A stretch of 64,000 nt of DNA from an uncultured Erysipelotrichaceae bacterium. GTDB lineage: Bacteria > Bacillota_I > Bacilli_A > RFN20 > CAG-826. Where the stretch lies: the NCBI GenBank assembly GCA_902787955.1, contig CADAIJ010000001.1:1-64000 (forward strand), in the 5' to 3' direction. A model generated the notes under the pieces. That model did no database searches, was not told the origin of the DNA, and was given only the letters and a program-made list of their open reading frames with translations. The translations under genes were made by a program, and so were the position numbers. Shown piece by piece: positions 8,463 through 18,055 of the stretch (the first letter of the stretch is position 1; each line of letters begins with the position of its first letter).

Positions 8463-8491
8463 ATTATGTTAAAGATTTCAAAAAAATGCAA
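8463..8491 (-). promoter_or_regulatory. Promoter of the tRNA-Asp/tRNA-Phe unit
   Basis: On the minus strand TTGCAT (8486-8491) and CATAAT (8463-8468) are 17 bp apart, ending 14 bp before tRNA-Asp. Confidence 0.65.
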
Positions 8492-8539
8492 GAACAAATA
8501 TTAGCGCATTAGCGTTAAGCTAACTAATTTATTAATAAA

Positions 8540-9079
8540 TTAATAGTTTTTCTCTCTGAGTTCGAAGTATGCTTTTGGATGAGAGCAAACTGGGCAAATT
8601 TCAGGAGCGTATTTACCAACGTGGATATGTCCACAGTTACGGCACTTCCAAACAACGACATCTTCAGCGATAAAGACTTTGCCACCTTTAACGTTTTCTA
8701 AAAGTTTAAGATATCTTTCTTCGTGTTCTTTTTCAATTTTACCAACCATCTCAAATTGAGCAGCGATTTTGGTAAAACCTTCTTCGCGAGCAACACGGGC
8801 AAATTCTTTATACATATCTGTCCATTCAAAGTTTTCACCTTGAGCGGCTGCTAATAAGTTTTCTTCAGTAGATTTAATATCGCCACCTTCAAGATGTTTG
8901 AACCACATTTTAGCGTGTTCTTTTTCATTTTCAGCGGTTTCTAAGAAGATAGCAGCGATTTGTTCGTAGCCTTCTTTTTTAGCTTTAGAAGCAAAATAAG
9001 TATATTTGTTTCTAGCTTGGGATTCGCCAGCAAAAGCAGCTTGCAAATTCTTTTCAGTTTGTGAACCTTTTAATTCCAT
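8540..9079 (-). CDS. Rubrerythrin
   Basis: The 179-residue protein has the ferritin-like diiron four-helix bundle with two E-x-x-H motifs (ENEKEH near residue 53 and [11 protein letters not shown] near 118) and ends in a rubredoxin-like FeS4 domain, CRNCGH and CPVCSHPK. Rubrerythrins reduce hydrogen peroxide in anaerobes. The gene has a good Shine-Dalgarno sequence (GGAGGAAC before the ATG) and stands alone. This fits an anaerobic, peroxide-exposed organism. Confidence 0.95.
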   Translation of the reverse strand: MELKGSQTEKNLQAAFAGESQARNKYTYFASKAKKEGYEQIAAIFLETAENEKEHAKMWFKHLEGGDIKSTEENLLAAAQGENFEWTDMYKEFARVAREEGFTKIAAQFEMVGKIEKEHEERYLKLLENVKGGKVFIAEDVVVWKCRNCGHIHVGKYAPEICPVCSHPKAYFELREKNY

Positions 9080-9132
9080 AAAATTGTTCCTCCGTTTTTA
9101 TTCATTATATTAAAAATATTAAAAGTTACTAG

Positions 9133-9804
9133 TTAATTATTGTTTTCTTTTGAATCACTTGTAAATCTAACTTCCATTAAAGCCAGTTGACCAGCGTTAA
9201 ATGAGTCTTTTCTTAAATCTCCACCAATAAAGATGAAGTGATCTAAAGATGACCAAATAAGCATCCAAGACATAATAAGTAAGAGCTCGATAAAGACTGT
9301 ATTTAAATTTCGATTATTAAAAATAATAGCTAAAACGATATAAAGGATTAAGATTGATACACCTAAGATAAGAGCGAATAAACCAATCTTATTATTTCTA
9401 TCATAATCCATACGCTTATCTTCATATTCAAGAGCGTAGTGACGAATAACTGCATCTCTAATCTTTTGTTTAAGTTCAGGAGAGTATCTTCCTCCATCAT
9501 CAAAAGTAACGATTAAAGGAACATCTGCTCTTAAGAAGAAAGCTTCTTGGTCGATATAGTTATAAATTTCTGGATCGATTCTTCTTTCATAAGAATAAAT
9601 AGAGAATGGACCCTCTTCAACTTTTGTTAAATCGACGTGAATATTTGCTTTTCCATCTTCTTGAATGTGATCTTTATTAAAGCGGTGTGAATAGCGGTAT
9701 TCACTTCTAAAAAGATCGTTCATTTTGCGAATGAAAACTTTGCGTGATTCACGTATTCTATCTTTCTCTAATTCTTTAGCACTTTTCGTTTTCATACGGT
9801 GCAT
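9133..9804 (-). CDS. Hypothetical protein with two C-terminal membrane spans
   Basis: The 223-residue product is charged and soluble-looking over residues 1-145, then has two hydrophobic spans (about 147-167 and 175-195) and a short tail. I recognise no family. The ATG at 9804 and another three codons later are both possible; neither has a clear Shine-Dalgarno sequence. It is divergent from the MscS gene. Confidence 0.7.
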   Translation of the reverse strand: MHRMKTKSAKELEKDRIRESRKVFIRKMNDLFRSEYRYSHRFNKDHIQEDGKANIHVDLTKVEEGPFSIYSYERRIDPEIYNYIDQEAFFLRADVPLIVTFDDGGRYSPELKQKIRDAVIRHYALEYEDKRMDYDRNNKIGLFALILGVSILILYIVLAIIFNNRNLNTVFIELLLIMSWMLIWSSLDHFIFIGGDLRKDSFNAGQLALMEVRFTSDSKENNN

Positions 9805-9847
9805 ATTCTACTAAAAAATAGCCTAATTTTCAAATTTGAAGCTTAAG

Positions 9848-9868
9848 TTTGGGACTAATTTTCCCAAA
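9848..9868. promoter_or_regulatory. 21-bp palindrome TTTGGGA-N7-TCCCAAA upstream of mscS
   Basis: This is a perfect 7+7 inverted repeat. Its right edge is 15 bp upstream of the predicted -35 (9883), putting the centre near -60 relative to the expected start of transcription. The same spacing is seen ahead of rpsO. Confidence 0.65.
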
Positions 9869-9882
9869 TATAGGATTTCTTA

Positions 9883-9911
9883 TTACTTATTTTCTTTATT
9901 TAATATATTAT
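9883..9911 (+). promoter_or_regulatory. Promoter of the mscS gene
   Basis: TTACTT (9883-9888), a 17-bp spacer and TATTAT (9906-9911) lie 17 bp ahead of the chosen start codon. Confidence 0.55.
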
Positions 9912-9928
9912 TATTAGCGAGGTTAACC

Positions 9929-10861
9929 ATGCTTTTATTCGAAGACACAACATCTATCACATCAGAAGCCACCAGTGAAGCCGCTAGCGAAACTGCCGGT
10001 TTTGACTGGGCTGCCTTTTGGAAATCTATTGGTGATTTCTTCGTAAGAGATGATGGTACTGGTACAGGTACCGGTTATTTAATTCGTGTCGCATTCGCAA
10101 TTGTTATCATCATTTTATCCTACTTTGTCATCAAACTTCTTATGGCAATCATTAAGAAAGCAATGGGATTAAGAAAAAGAGGACCAGAAATTGATGTTAG
10201 CGCTAAATGGTTTATTGCTAATGTAATTAAAGCCGTCATGTGGATAGGCGTTGCCTTCCTAGTCGTAGGTATTTTAAATATTAACATTACTGGATTTGCA
10301 GGTGTTGCATCTGCGATTACTGTTGCCTTAGGTCTTGCTTTGCAAGATGTTATCGGTTGTTGGGCATCTGGAATCATTATTTTAAATCAAAAACATATTC
10401 GCACCGGAGACTATATTCATATTAAAAATGGTTTAGGAGAATGCGAAGGTACTGTTGTTAAGATTACTTTCTTAATGACATATTTAAAAACTCCTAATGG
10501 ACAAGAAGTCACAGTTCCAAATAATAACGTTCAAAAAGCAATTGTAACTAACTTCACTAAACTCGGTAAACGCCGTGTCAATTATGATGTAGGTGTTGCC
10601 TATAATACTGATATCGAATTAGCGAAGAAAGTTCTACTTTCTGTCGTTAAAGGTGATAAGAGAGTATTAAAAGATGAAGAATGCGTTGTTTATGTATATG
10701 AACTTGGTGCTTATTCAGTTGGATTAAGACTTAGATTATGGACTAAAGTTGAAGACTATTGGTCTTTATATAATGAATTAAGTGAGAAGGTTTTACTTGC
10801 CTTTAATAAGAATAATATTTATATCCCATCATCCACTGATAGAGCGGTTTCTCAAAGATAA
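9929..10861 (+). CDS. mscS: Small-conductance mechanosensitive channel, MscS family
   Basis: I choose ATG 9929, behind GAGG, over an upstream TTG at 9836 because the upstream stretch contains the promoter. The 310-residue protein has an acidic, Ser/Thr-rich N-terminus, three membrane spans (about 45-68, 85-110, 115-145) and the MscS beta domain. The pore helix region has the Gly/Ala-rich GVASAITVALGLALQDVIG pattern, followed by the beta-domain motif TPNGQEVTVPNN. It opens under membrane tension to release solutes on hypo-osmotic shock. It is followed by truB after 16 bp, possibly cotranscribed. Confidence 0.92.
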   Translation: MLLFEDTTSITSEATSEAASETAGFDWAAFWKSIGDFFVRDDGTGTGTGYLIRVAFAIVIIILSYFVIKLLMAIIKKAMGLRKRGPEIDVSAKWFIANVIKAVMWIGVAFLVVGILNINITGFAGVASAITVALGLALQDVIGCWASGIIILNQKHIRTGDYIHIKNGLGECEGTVVKITFLMTYLKTPNGQEVTVPNNNVQKAIVTNFTKLGKRRVNYDVGVAYNTDIELAKKVLLSVVKGDKRVLKDEECVVYVYELGAYSVGLRLRLWTKVEDYWSLYNELSEKVLLAFNKNNIYIPSSTDRAVSQR

Positions 10862-10877
10862 TAAATAACTCTTAGCT

Positions 10878-11723
10878 ATGATTGATGGAATTATCTTAAT
10901 CGATAAAAAAGAAGGACTTACTTCAAGAGACGAAATTAATAACGTCTCTTTTAAATTGCATGAAAAGAAAGTAGGGCATATTGGAACCTTAGATCCATTT
11001 GCTACTGGTTTACTGGTGGGATTAGTCGGACAAGGAACGAAATTATCTCAGTTTCTTGAGTGCTTAGACAAAGTCTATGTTGCCACTTTAAAGTTAGGAA
11101 AAAGAACTAACACCCAGGATTTAACAGGGGAAGTAATAGAAGAAAAAGAAGTTCCAGAATTAAATAAAAAGTTAATTGAAGAAGTATTTAAATCATTCGA
11201 AGGAGAAATAGAACAAACTCCTCCTATGTTTAGTGCGATTAAATATAAAGGAAAACCATTATATAAATACGCTCGAAAAGGAGAAGAGATTGAAAGAAAA
11301 TCTCGCAAAGTGCATATCTATTCATTGAATCTTCTTTCCTTTAATAACGATGAAATAATGTTCTCTGCTCATGTATCTAAAGGAACATATATTCGTACAC
11401 TAGGAGAAGATATCGCTTTAAGACTGAATACAGTAGGGCATCTTACTAGTTTAAGAAGAGTAAAAGTAGGGGAATATTCCGTTACTGACGCAGTTACTAG
11501 TGATAATGCTTCATTAGAAAATATAATCCCAATTGAAAAAGCTTTAGATTTCATGGATAAGCTTTATGTATGTGGGGAAGAAAAGAAAAAATTCCTTAAT
11601 GGAATGCATATCGAAATCAAAAACAAAAGCGATACATTATATGTTTATGATGAAGATGGTATAATTGCCATATACGAAAGAGATCATAAGGATATTTATC
11701 GTTCAGTAAGAGGCTTTAGATGA
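10878..11723 (+). CDS. truB: tRNA pseudouridine(55) synthase
   Basis: The 281-residue protein has the TruB signature KVGHIGTLDPFATGLL with the catalytic Asp, the QTPPMFSAIKYKGKPLYKYAR block and the KGTYIRTLGEDIA motif. It converts U55 of the tRNA T-loop to pseudouridine. The C-terminal PUA-like part is short, as in other Bacillota. The stop overlaps the start of ribF by four bases (ATGA), a pairing common in Gram-positives. Confidence 0.97.
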   Translation: MIDGIILIDKKEGLTSRDEINNVSFKLHEKKVGHIGTLDPFATGLLVGLVGQGTKLSQFLECLDKVYVATLKLGKRTNTQDLTGEVIEEKEVPELNKKLIEEVFKSFEGEIEQTPPMFSAIKYKGKPLYKYARKGEEIERKSRKVHIYSLNLLSFNNDEIMFSAHVSKGTYIRTLGEDIALRLNTVGHLTSLRRVKVGEYSVTDAVTSDNASLENIIPIEKALDFMDKLYVCGEEKKKFLNGMHIEIKNKSDTLYVYDEDGIIAIYERDHKDIYRSVRGFR

Positions 11724-12607
11724 TAGTTAAACACCTATATATAGATAGCATCGAAGAAATCAAAGAACCGATTGCAATATGCCTCGGTTATTTTGATGGA
11801 CTCCATCTAGGCCATAAAAAGATTATTAGTAATGCAATCCAAAATAGTGGACTTCCTATAGGAATTTTAACATTCGATGTCCCTGTTTCCTCTTTAATTA
11901 ATAATGGTAAAAGTAATGAAGTTTTAACTTCTCTAGATGATAGATTCCGCATCCTTTCTCATGATGATATTAAGTATTATTTCGTCTTCCATTTATCCAA
12001 AGAATTTTTAGCGTTATCTCCTCTCGAATTCATCGAAAAAGTCCTCTTAAAACTCAATGTTAAAGAAGTCTTTGTTGGAGAAGATTACCGCTTTGGAAAA
12101 GGTCATGAAGGCAATATTGAATTACTTAAAAAATACTTCAAAGTTAATGTCTCTTCTTTAGTGCATTTAGACAATCAAAAAGTCTCAACTCAAGAGATTG
12201 TTAAATTAATTAAAGAAGGGAATATTAAAGAAGCTTCTTCCTATTTAGGAAGACATTATCAAGTTATGGGGGTTATTGTTGAAGGACAACACCTTGGAAT
12301 GAAGCTTGGTTTTCCTACCGCTAATATTAAGCTTTCCACTAACTATGTAATCCCTAAATATGGTGTCTATAAAACGATTGCTTTTATCTCTGGGATTCCT
12401 CATATTTCTTTAACAAATGTGGGAGTTCATCCAACTGTTAACAAACGAGAAGAAGCAATCATCGAAACCCATATCCCAAACTACACTTCAGATGACTATA
12501 ACAAAACTATTTACCTCGAATTTGTTGAGTTTATTCGTCCTGAAATGAAATTTGAATCACTTAGCGATCTCGTTTTACAAATTGAAAAAGACATGAAAAG
12601 TCTATAA
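11720..12607 (+). CDS. ribF: Bifunctional riboflavin kinase/FAD synthetase
   Basis: The 295-residue product has an N-terminal nucleotidyltransferase domain (AICLGYFDGLHLGHKKII, VFVGEDYRFGKGHEG) and a C-terminal flavokinase domain (LGFPTANIKL and TNVGVHPTV). It phosphorylates riboflavin to FMN and adenylates it to FAD. It supplies flavin for the FAD enzymes at 15361-18054. It is translationally coupled to truB. Confidence 0.96.
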   Translation: MIVKHLYIDSIEEIKEPIAICLGYFDGLHLGHKKIISNAIQNSGLPIGILTFDVPVSSLINNGKSNEVLTSLDDRFRILSHDDIKYYFVFHLSKEFLALSPLEFIEKVLLKLNVKEVFVGEDYRFGKGHEGNIELLKKYFKVNVSSLVHLDNQKVSTQEIVKLIKEGNIKEASSYLGRHYQVMGVIVEGQHLGMKLGFPTANIKLSTNYVIPKYGVYKTIAFISGIPHISLTNVGVHPTVNKREEAIIETHIPNYTSDDYNKTIYLEFVEFIRPEMKFESLSDLVLQIEKDMKSL

Positions 12608-12618
12608 TAAATCGCCTC

Positions 12619-12639
12619 TTTGAGACAAATTTTCCCAAA
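12619..12639. promoter_or_regulatory. 21-bp palindrome TTTGAGA-N7-TCCCAAA upstream of rpsO
   Basis: This is the second member of the palindrome family, with one mismatch in the left arm. The following 30 bases also resemble those after the mscS palindrome, and the distance to the -35 (15 bp) is identical. Confidence 0.6.
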
Positions 12640-12653
12640 TATACGATTTCTTG

Positions 12654-12682
12654 TTGCGTATTCGAAAATAATTATTTATTAT
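12654..12682 (+). promoter_or_regulatory. Promoter of rpsO
   Basis: TTGCGT (12654-12659), a 17-bp spacer and TATTAT (12677-12682) leave a leader of about 75 nt before rpsO, long enough for S15 autoregulation, though I cannot identify a known S15-binding fold. Confidence 0.6.
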
Positions 12683-12763
12683 TATTGTCGCGACTAACTC
12701 TAAGTTTATCGATTAATCCGACGGTAGACATGGAATTAGTTAAGAAATAAGGAGGATTAAACA

Positions 12764-13033
12764 ATGGCCCTTTCTAAAGAAAAGAAAGCTGAACTCGTTA
12801 AGAAGTTTGGTAAAAACGAAAACGATACTGGCTCTATCGAAGTCCAAATCGCTCTTCTCACCGAACAAATTAACGCCTTAACCGCACACCTTAAAGCAAA
12901 TAAGAAAGATGCTTCTGGTCGTCGTGGCTTATTCGTATTAGTTGGTCAAAGACGTGGTCTTCTCGATTACTTAAATCGTACTGACCGTGATGCTTATATC
13001 AAATTAATTACCGAATTAAAAATCCGTAAATAG
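12764..13033 (+). CDS. rpsO: 30S ribosomal protein S15
   Basis: The 89-residue protein is full length with the S15 core: NDTGSIEVQIALLTEQI, HLKANKKDASGRRGL and RRGLLDYL. It binds 16S rRNA in the platform. It is preceded by a strong AAGGAGG. The rpsO-pnp order is widely conserved; here a terminator separates the two. Confidence 0.99.
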   Translation: MALSKEKKAELVKKFGKNENDTGSIEVQIALLTEQINALTAHLKANKKDASGRRGLFVLVGQRRGLLDYLNRTDRDAYIKLITELKIRK

Positions 13034-13054
13034 TTCGAAAAAATGGATAAAATT

Positions 13055-13077
13055 GCTCCTATTAAAGGAGCTTTTTT
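13055..13077 (+). terminator. rpsO terminator
   Basis: GCTCCT and AGGAGC form a 6-bp stem with a 5-base loop, followed by TTTTTT. Confidence 0.9.
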
Positions 13078-13147
13078 ATTTTGTTGTATTCATAAATTTA
13101 TATTTATGCTAAAATTTCAATAGTTTTAAATAAGGAGTAAAAAATTA

Positions 13148-15316
13148 ATGAAAAAAGTATTCGAATTAGATTTCGAAGGCCGCAAGATCGTTGTTGAAGC
13201 TGGCGAAATTGCCAAACAAACAGCTGCTGCGGTTTTAGTTCGCTACGGTGAAACAGTTGTTTTGTCTAACTGTGTTATGTCAAATCACACTGTTGACTGG
13301 GATTTCTTCCCTCTCTCCGTCGAATATCAAGAAAGAATGTATGCTGCTGGTAAAATCCCAGGTTCATTCTTAAGACGTGAATCACGTCCATCCACCCACG
13401 CTATTCTTGCCAGTAGAATTACTGATAGAACTATGCGTCCACTTTTCCCAGAAGGATTCAGAAACGAAGTTCAAGTCGTCTCTCAAGTAATGTCTGTTGA
13501 CTATGATAATTCTCCAGAACTTACCGCGATGCTTGCCTCTTCCCTTTGTGTTTCCATCTCTGATATCCCATTCAATGGCCCAATCGCTGGTGTCGTTGTT
13601 GGTAGAGTTAACGGTAAATTAATCATTAACCCAACAGTCGAAGAAAGAAAATTATCTGATATCGATTTAACAGTCGCTGGTACAGAAGACGCTATTAACA
13701 TGGTTGAAGCTGGTGCTCGCGAAGTTAGTGAAGAAGATATGCTTGATGCTTTAATGTTTGGTCATGAAGCAGTCAAGAAATTATGCCGTTTCGAAAAAGA
13801 AATTATTAAAGAAATCGGACTTCCAAAGAAAGAAGTTCAATTAAAGACCATTCCAGAAGAATTAAGAGCAGAAGTCGTTGCTAAAGTTGATAAAGAATTA
13901 AGAGCAGCGGTTTCTACAGTTGATAAACTCGAAAGAGAAGAAAAGATCGCTGCTATTGAAAAAGCGACCGAAGATGAATACGCTGCTATGGAATATGAAA
14001 CCGAAAAAGATAAAGCGGTTGCTGTTCAAAGAGTTCACGAAATCCAAGAAGATATCGTTCACCAAGAAGTTCGTCGTTTAATCACTGATGAAAAGATTAG
14101 ACCAGATGGCCGTAAAGTTGATGAAATTCGTCCACTTGATGCCCAAGTTGACTTACTTCCAAGAACTCATGGTTCTGCTATGTTTACCCGTGGACAAACT
14201 CAAGTTATCTCCACAACAACATTAGGACCTTTATCAGATGCTCAAATTATCGATGATTTAACCCCAGAAACTGAAAAACGTTTCATGCATCATTATAATT
14301 TCCCACAATGGTGCGTTGGTGGTATCGGTAAAATCGGTGTCTTAGCTAGAAGAGAAATCGGACATGGTGCCCTTGCTGAAAGAGCTCTTTATTATGTCCT
14401 TCCATCTGAAGAAGAATTCCCATACACCATTAGAACTGTTGCAGAAGTTACTGAATCTAACGGTTCTTCTTCTCAAGCATCAATCTGCGCCGGATGTATG
14501 TCACTTATGGCAGCAGGTGTCCCAATTAAACGTATGGTCAGTGGTATCGCTATGGGCTTAATTAGCTCTGGACCACTTGATGATGAACACCCATATACAA
14601 TCCTCACCGATATCCAAGGTCTTGAAGATCACTTTGGTGATATGGACTTTAAGGTTGCAGGTACCGAAGTTGGTATTACCGCCTTACAAATGGATATTAA
14701 GATTGCTGGTGTTACCCGTGATGTTTTACGTGATGCTTTAGCTCAAGCTCATAAAGCACGCGCTCAAATTAGAGAAGTTATGGCTAAAGCCATTGATAAA
14801 CCAAGACCAGATGTTGGTAAATACGCTCCAAAACTCGATAAGATGCAAATCGATGTCGATAAGATTAGAGATGTTATCGGTACTGGTGGTAAAGTCATCA
14901 ACGACATTATCGCTCAATGTGATGGTGTTAAGATTGATATCGATGATGACGGCCATGTCGTAATCTATCATATGGATAGAGAAATGATTAACAAAGCCAA
15001 AGGCATGATCGAAGATATCGTTCGTGAAGCTAAAATTGGTGAAGTTTATGAAGGTCCAGTCACTAGAGTAGAAGAATATGGAGCCTTTGTTAAACTCTTT
15101 GGTAATGTTGAAGGTCTCTGTCACGTCTCTCGTTTAGGTTGGGGCTTCATTGATAAAGCTAATAAGCTCGTCAAAGTCGGCGATACATTAAAAGTTATCG
15201 TTACCGAAATTGATGACCATGGTAAAGTCAAAGTTTCTCATAGAGAATTCGTTGAAAAGCCATCTGGTTATGTTGAAAAGCCAATCGGCAAAGTCACATC
15301 CAAAAAACATAAATAA
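13148..15316 (+). CDS. pnp: Polyribonucleotide nucleotidyltransferase
   Basis: The 722-residue protein has two RNase PH-like cores, the linking helical domain, and C-terminal KH (VIGTGGKVINDII) and S1 (GEVYEGPVTRVEEYGAFVKL) domains. The second core keeps the active-site DMDFKVAGT. It degrades RNA 3' to 5' by phosphorolysis. The length is normal. The start has AAGGAG upstream. The RNase J relative at 18411 is the other RNA-decay gene nearby. Confidence 0.98.
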   Translation: MKKVFELDFEGRKIVVEAGEIAKQTAAAVLVRYGETVVLSNCVMSNHTVDWDFFPLSVEYQERMYAAGKIPGSFLRRESRPSTHAILASRITDRTMRPLFPEGFRNEVQVVSQVMSVDYDNSPELTAMLASSLCVSISDIPFNGPIAGVVVGRVNGKLIINPTVEERKLSDIDLTVAGTEDAINMVEAGAREVSEEDMLDALMFGHEAVKKLCRFEKEIIKEIGLPKKEVQLKTIPEELRAEVVAKVDKELRAAVSTVDKLEREEKIAAIEKATEDEYAAMEYETEKDKAVAVQRVHEIQEDIVHQEVRRLITDEKIRPDGRKVDEIRPLDAQVDLLPRTHGSAMFTRGQTQVISTTTLGPLSDAQIIDDLTPETEKRFMHHYNFPQWCVGGIGKIGVLARREIGHGALAERALYYVLPSEEEFPYTIRTVAEVTESNGSSSQASICAGCMSLMAAGVPIKRMVSGIAMGLISSGPLDDEHPYTILTDIQGLEDHFGDMDFKVAGTEVGITALQMDIKIAGVTRDVLRDALAQAHKARAQIREVMAKAIDKPRPDVGKYAPKLDKMQIDVDKIRDVIGTGGKVINDIIAQCDGVKIDIDDDGHVVIYHMDREMINKAKGMIEDIVREAKIGEVYEGPVTRVEEYGAFVKLFGNVEGLCHVSRLGWGFIDKANKLVKVGDTLKVIVTEIDDHGKVKVSHREFVEKPSGYVEKPIGKVTSKKHK

Positions 15317-15360
15317 TTAATCGTTTCAAATTTATATCATCTAAATGAAGGAGGCTCATC

Positions 15361-16797
15361 ATGCTTGATGTAATTCTCATAGGAGCAGGGGTAGTCGGTT
15401 CTTTAATTGCCCGTAAACTTGCTTCTTATGAACTCGATGTTTTAGTCATCGACAAAGAAAATGATGTTGGTAACGTTACTTCCATGGCCAATAGTGCAAT
15501 TGTTCACTCTGGCTATGATCCAAAACCTGGAAGTAAAAAAGCGATCTTTAACGTTAAAGGTAACGCGATGTTCCCAAAGCTTTGCGAAGAACTTGATGTT
15601 CACTATGAACAAAACGGTTCTTTAACAGTTGCCATCTATGAAGAACAGCTTGAAATCTTAAAAGAACTCGAATTAAGAGCGAAAGAAAATGGTGTTCCAG
15701 TTCAATTACTCTCCAAAGAAGAAGTACTTAAAATGGAACCTAATTTATCTCCTGAAGTTAAAGGGGCCTTACTTGCTCCAACCGCGGGTATTGTTAATCC
15801 TTTCACTCTTCCAGTTCATGCAATGGAAAACGCTGTCGATAATGGAGTCAAACTTCATTTAGGTGAAGAAGTGCTAAGTATTAATAAAATTAATGATGGA
15901 TTTGAAGTCATCACTAATAAAAATAAATACGAAGCAAAAGTTGTTATAAACGCAGCTGGTGTTTATAGCGATAAGATTCATGCCATGATTGAACCAATAG
16001 ATTATTCTATTGAAGCTAGAAAAGGTGAATATTTTGTTCTTGATCATTATGGAGAACAATTAGTGAATCACACCATATTCCCTCTTCCAAGCGCTAAAGG
16101 TAAAGGTATTTTAGTCGCGAAAACTACTTCTAATAACTTTATCGTTGGACCAAGTAGTGAACCTGATCCAGATAAGGAAGATGTAAGTACTGATAAAGCT
16201 ACTTTAGATAATATTCGTAAACAAGCTACCTTACTTGTTCCAAATATTCCATTTAATCAAGTTATCCGTTCTTTCAGTGGTTTAAGACCAACTCCAAGCA
16301 CTCATGACTTTATTATTGAACCTTCTAAATCTTACCCAAGCTTTATTAACGCTAGTGGTATTGAATCCCCTGGATATGTTTCTTCTCCTGCAATTGCCGA
16401 ATATGTCGTTGATGAACTAGTTTCTAAAGTTCTTAAACTTAATAAGAAAGCTAGCTTTAACCCATATGTTCGTAAAAGAGTTCATTTAAATGAATTATCT
16501 TTAGAAGAAAGAAATAAACTTATTAAAGAAAACCCAGATTATGGCGTAATTGTTTGTAACTGTGAAAAAGTCTCCTTAGGAGAAATTAAAGATGAGTTAT
16601 CTCGTAGCGTTCCTCCTCATACGATTAAAGCGATGAAGAAACGCACCAGAGCAGGCTTTGGTAAATGTCAATCTGGCTTCTGCCAACCTCTTGTTCTTAA
16701 AGAGATTGCTCATAAATTCAATATTCCTTTAAACGATGTTTTATATGATAAAAACGAATCATTCATCGCTCATTACAATACGAAAAGTGAGGACTAA
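15361..16797 (+). CDS. FAD-dependent glycerol-3-phosphate dehydrogenase-like oxidoreductase (GlpA type) with [2Fe-2S] domain
   Basis: The 478-residue protein has an N-terminal DAO/GlpA FAD fold (GAGVVGSLIARKLASYELDVLVIDKE, and MANSAIVHSGYDPKPGS) and a C-terminal BFD-like [2Fe-2S] domain, CNCEKVS and GKCQSGFCQP. The strong AAGGAGG start and tight spacing with the next two genes match the GlpA-GlpB/HcnB-DUF1667 operon of Bacillota, which oxidises glycerol-3-phosphate to dihydroxyacetone phosphate. An L-2-hydroxyacid substrate is an alternative. Confidence 0.88.
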   Translation: MLDVILIGAGVVGSLIARKLASYELDVLVIDKENDVGNVTSMANSAIVHSGYDPKPGSKKAIFNVKGNAMFPKLCEELDVHYEQNGSLTVAIYEEQLEILKELELRAKENGVPVQLLSKEEVLKMEPNLSPEVKGALLAPTAGIVNPFTLPVHAMENAVDNGVKLHLGEEVLSINKINDGFEVITNKNKYEAKVVINAAGVYSDKIHAMIEPIDYSIEARKGEYFVLDHYGEQLVNHTIFPLPSAKGKGILVAKTTSNNFIVGPSSEPDPDKEDVSTDKATLDNIRKQATLLVPNIPFNQVIRSFSGLRPTPSTHDFIIEPSKSYPSFINASGIESPGYVSSPAIAEYVVDELVSKVLKLNKKASFNPYVRKRVHLNELSLEERNKLIKENPDYGVIVCNCEKVSLGEIKDELSRSVPPHTIKAMKKRTRAGFGKCQSGFCQPLVLKEIAHKFNIPLNDVLYDKNESFIAHYNTKSED

Positions 16798-16800
16798 AAG

Positions 16801-18054
16801 ATGGAACAATTTGATTTAGTTATTATCGGTGGTGGCTCCGCTGGGATGAGCGCTGCTATCGAATCATATAATCTTGGTATTAAAGATATCTTAATTTTAG
16901 AAAAGAATAACTACTTAGGTGGTATCTTAAACCAATGCATTCATAACGGCTTTGGTCTACAAGAATTTAAGGAAGAACTTACCGGTCCTGAATTCATGTC
17001 TCGTTTCTCTAAAAAAGTAAACGAACTTGGTATTAAATACGAATTAAACACTAATGTCTTAGGTATATCTAAAGATAAAGTAGTCTCTTATTCTAATAAA
17101 GATGGCTATAAAGAAGTTAAAGCTAAAGCCATCATCTTAACAACTGGCTGTTATGAAAGAAATGCCGGTGCTATATCTCTAGGTGGAGATCGTCCAAGTG
17201 GTGTTTATACCGCTGGTCAAGCTCAACTTTATTTAAATAACTACGGTAAACTAGTCGGTAAAAAAGTCTTCATCCTTGGTAGTGGTGATATCGGCTTAAT
17301 TATGGCTCGTAGAATGTCACTAGAAGGCGCTAAAGTCCTTGGTGTTGCTGAACTTATGCCTTATAGTGCAGGCTTAAACCGTAACATCGTTCAATGTTTA
17401 CAAGACTTTAATATCCCACTTTATTTATCGCACACTGTTAAAGAGGTAATCGGTCCAAAAGGTCACTTAGAAAAGATTGTTCTTGCTCAAGTTGATGAAA
17501 GATTTAATTTTATCCCAGGTACAGAACAAGAATTTGAATGTGATACCTTACTTCTTTCCGTTGGTTTAGTTCCAAATGTTGATTTACTTTCTAAACTTGG
17601 TATCCACTTTGCTAAATCTCGTGGTCCAGTTGTTAATCAATATATGGAAACTGAACTTGAAGGTCTTTTCGCTAGTGGTAACGTCCTTCATGTCCACGAT
17701 TTAGTAGACTATGTCGTAAGCGAAGCTCGCGAAGCCGCTCAAGGGGTTTATTTATTTTTAAATAACAAGCTTCCAAACACTAACGAAAAATCCTTAGTTA
17801 AGCCACTTAAAGGAGTTGGCTATGTCGTTCCAAACTATATCCAAAAGATTGATAACGACGATAAGCTCATCTTCAAGTTTAGAGTGGCAAAACCATACAA
17901 AAACATTAATCTAGTCATTAAAGAAGGAGACAAAGTTATTAAGAAAATCTTTAAACTCGCCATCATACCTTCTGAAATGGAAATCGTTAAGATCGATAAG
18001 AAATTATTTGAACTTAATGGTGAGGATATAACTGTAGAAGTGGAGGAAAAATAA
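16801..18054 (+). CDS. FAD/NAD(P)-dependent oxidoreductase, GlpB/HcnB-like
   Basis: The 417-residue product has the two-dinucleotide pyridine-nucleotide-disulfide reductase fold: FAD motif IIGGGSAGMSAAIE, NAD motif VFILGSGDIGLIMARR, and a second FAD motif LFASGNVLHVHDLVD. It lacks the redox CxxC of thioredoxin-type reductases; LNQCIHNG replaces it, as in the HcnB/GlpB-associated subfamily. It starts 3 bp after the GlpA-type gene and is 1 bp from the DUF1667 gene. It probably passes electrons from the first subunit to NAD or another carrier. Confidence 0.88.
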   Translation: MEQFDLVIIGGGSAGMSAAIESYNLGIKDILILEKNNYLGGILNQCIHNGFGLQEFKEELTGPEFMSRFSKKVNELGIKYELNTNVLGISKDKVVSYSNKDGYKEVKAKAIILTTGCYERNAGAISLGGDRPSGVYTAGQAQLYLNNYGKLVGKKVFILGSGDIGLIMARRMSLEGAKVLGVAELMPYSAGLNRNIVQCLQDFNIPLYLSHTVKEVIGPKGHLEKIVLAQVDERFNFIPGTEQEFECDTLLLSVGLVPNVDLLSKLGIHFAKSRGPVVNQYMETELEGLFASGNVLHVHDLVDYVVSEAREAAQGVYLFLNNKLPNTNEKSLVKPLKGVGYVVPNYIQKIDNDDKLIFKFRVAKPYKNINLVIKEGDKVIKKIFKLAIIPSEMEIVKIDKKLFELNGEDITVEVEEK

Positions 18055-18055
18055 G

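Noticed and set aside
9836..9928. Upstream TTG start for mscS
   Set aside because: This stretch contains the palindrome and the promoter, and a better ATG with GAGG lies at 9929.
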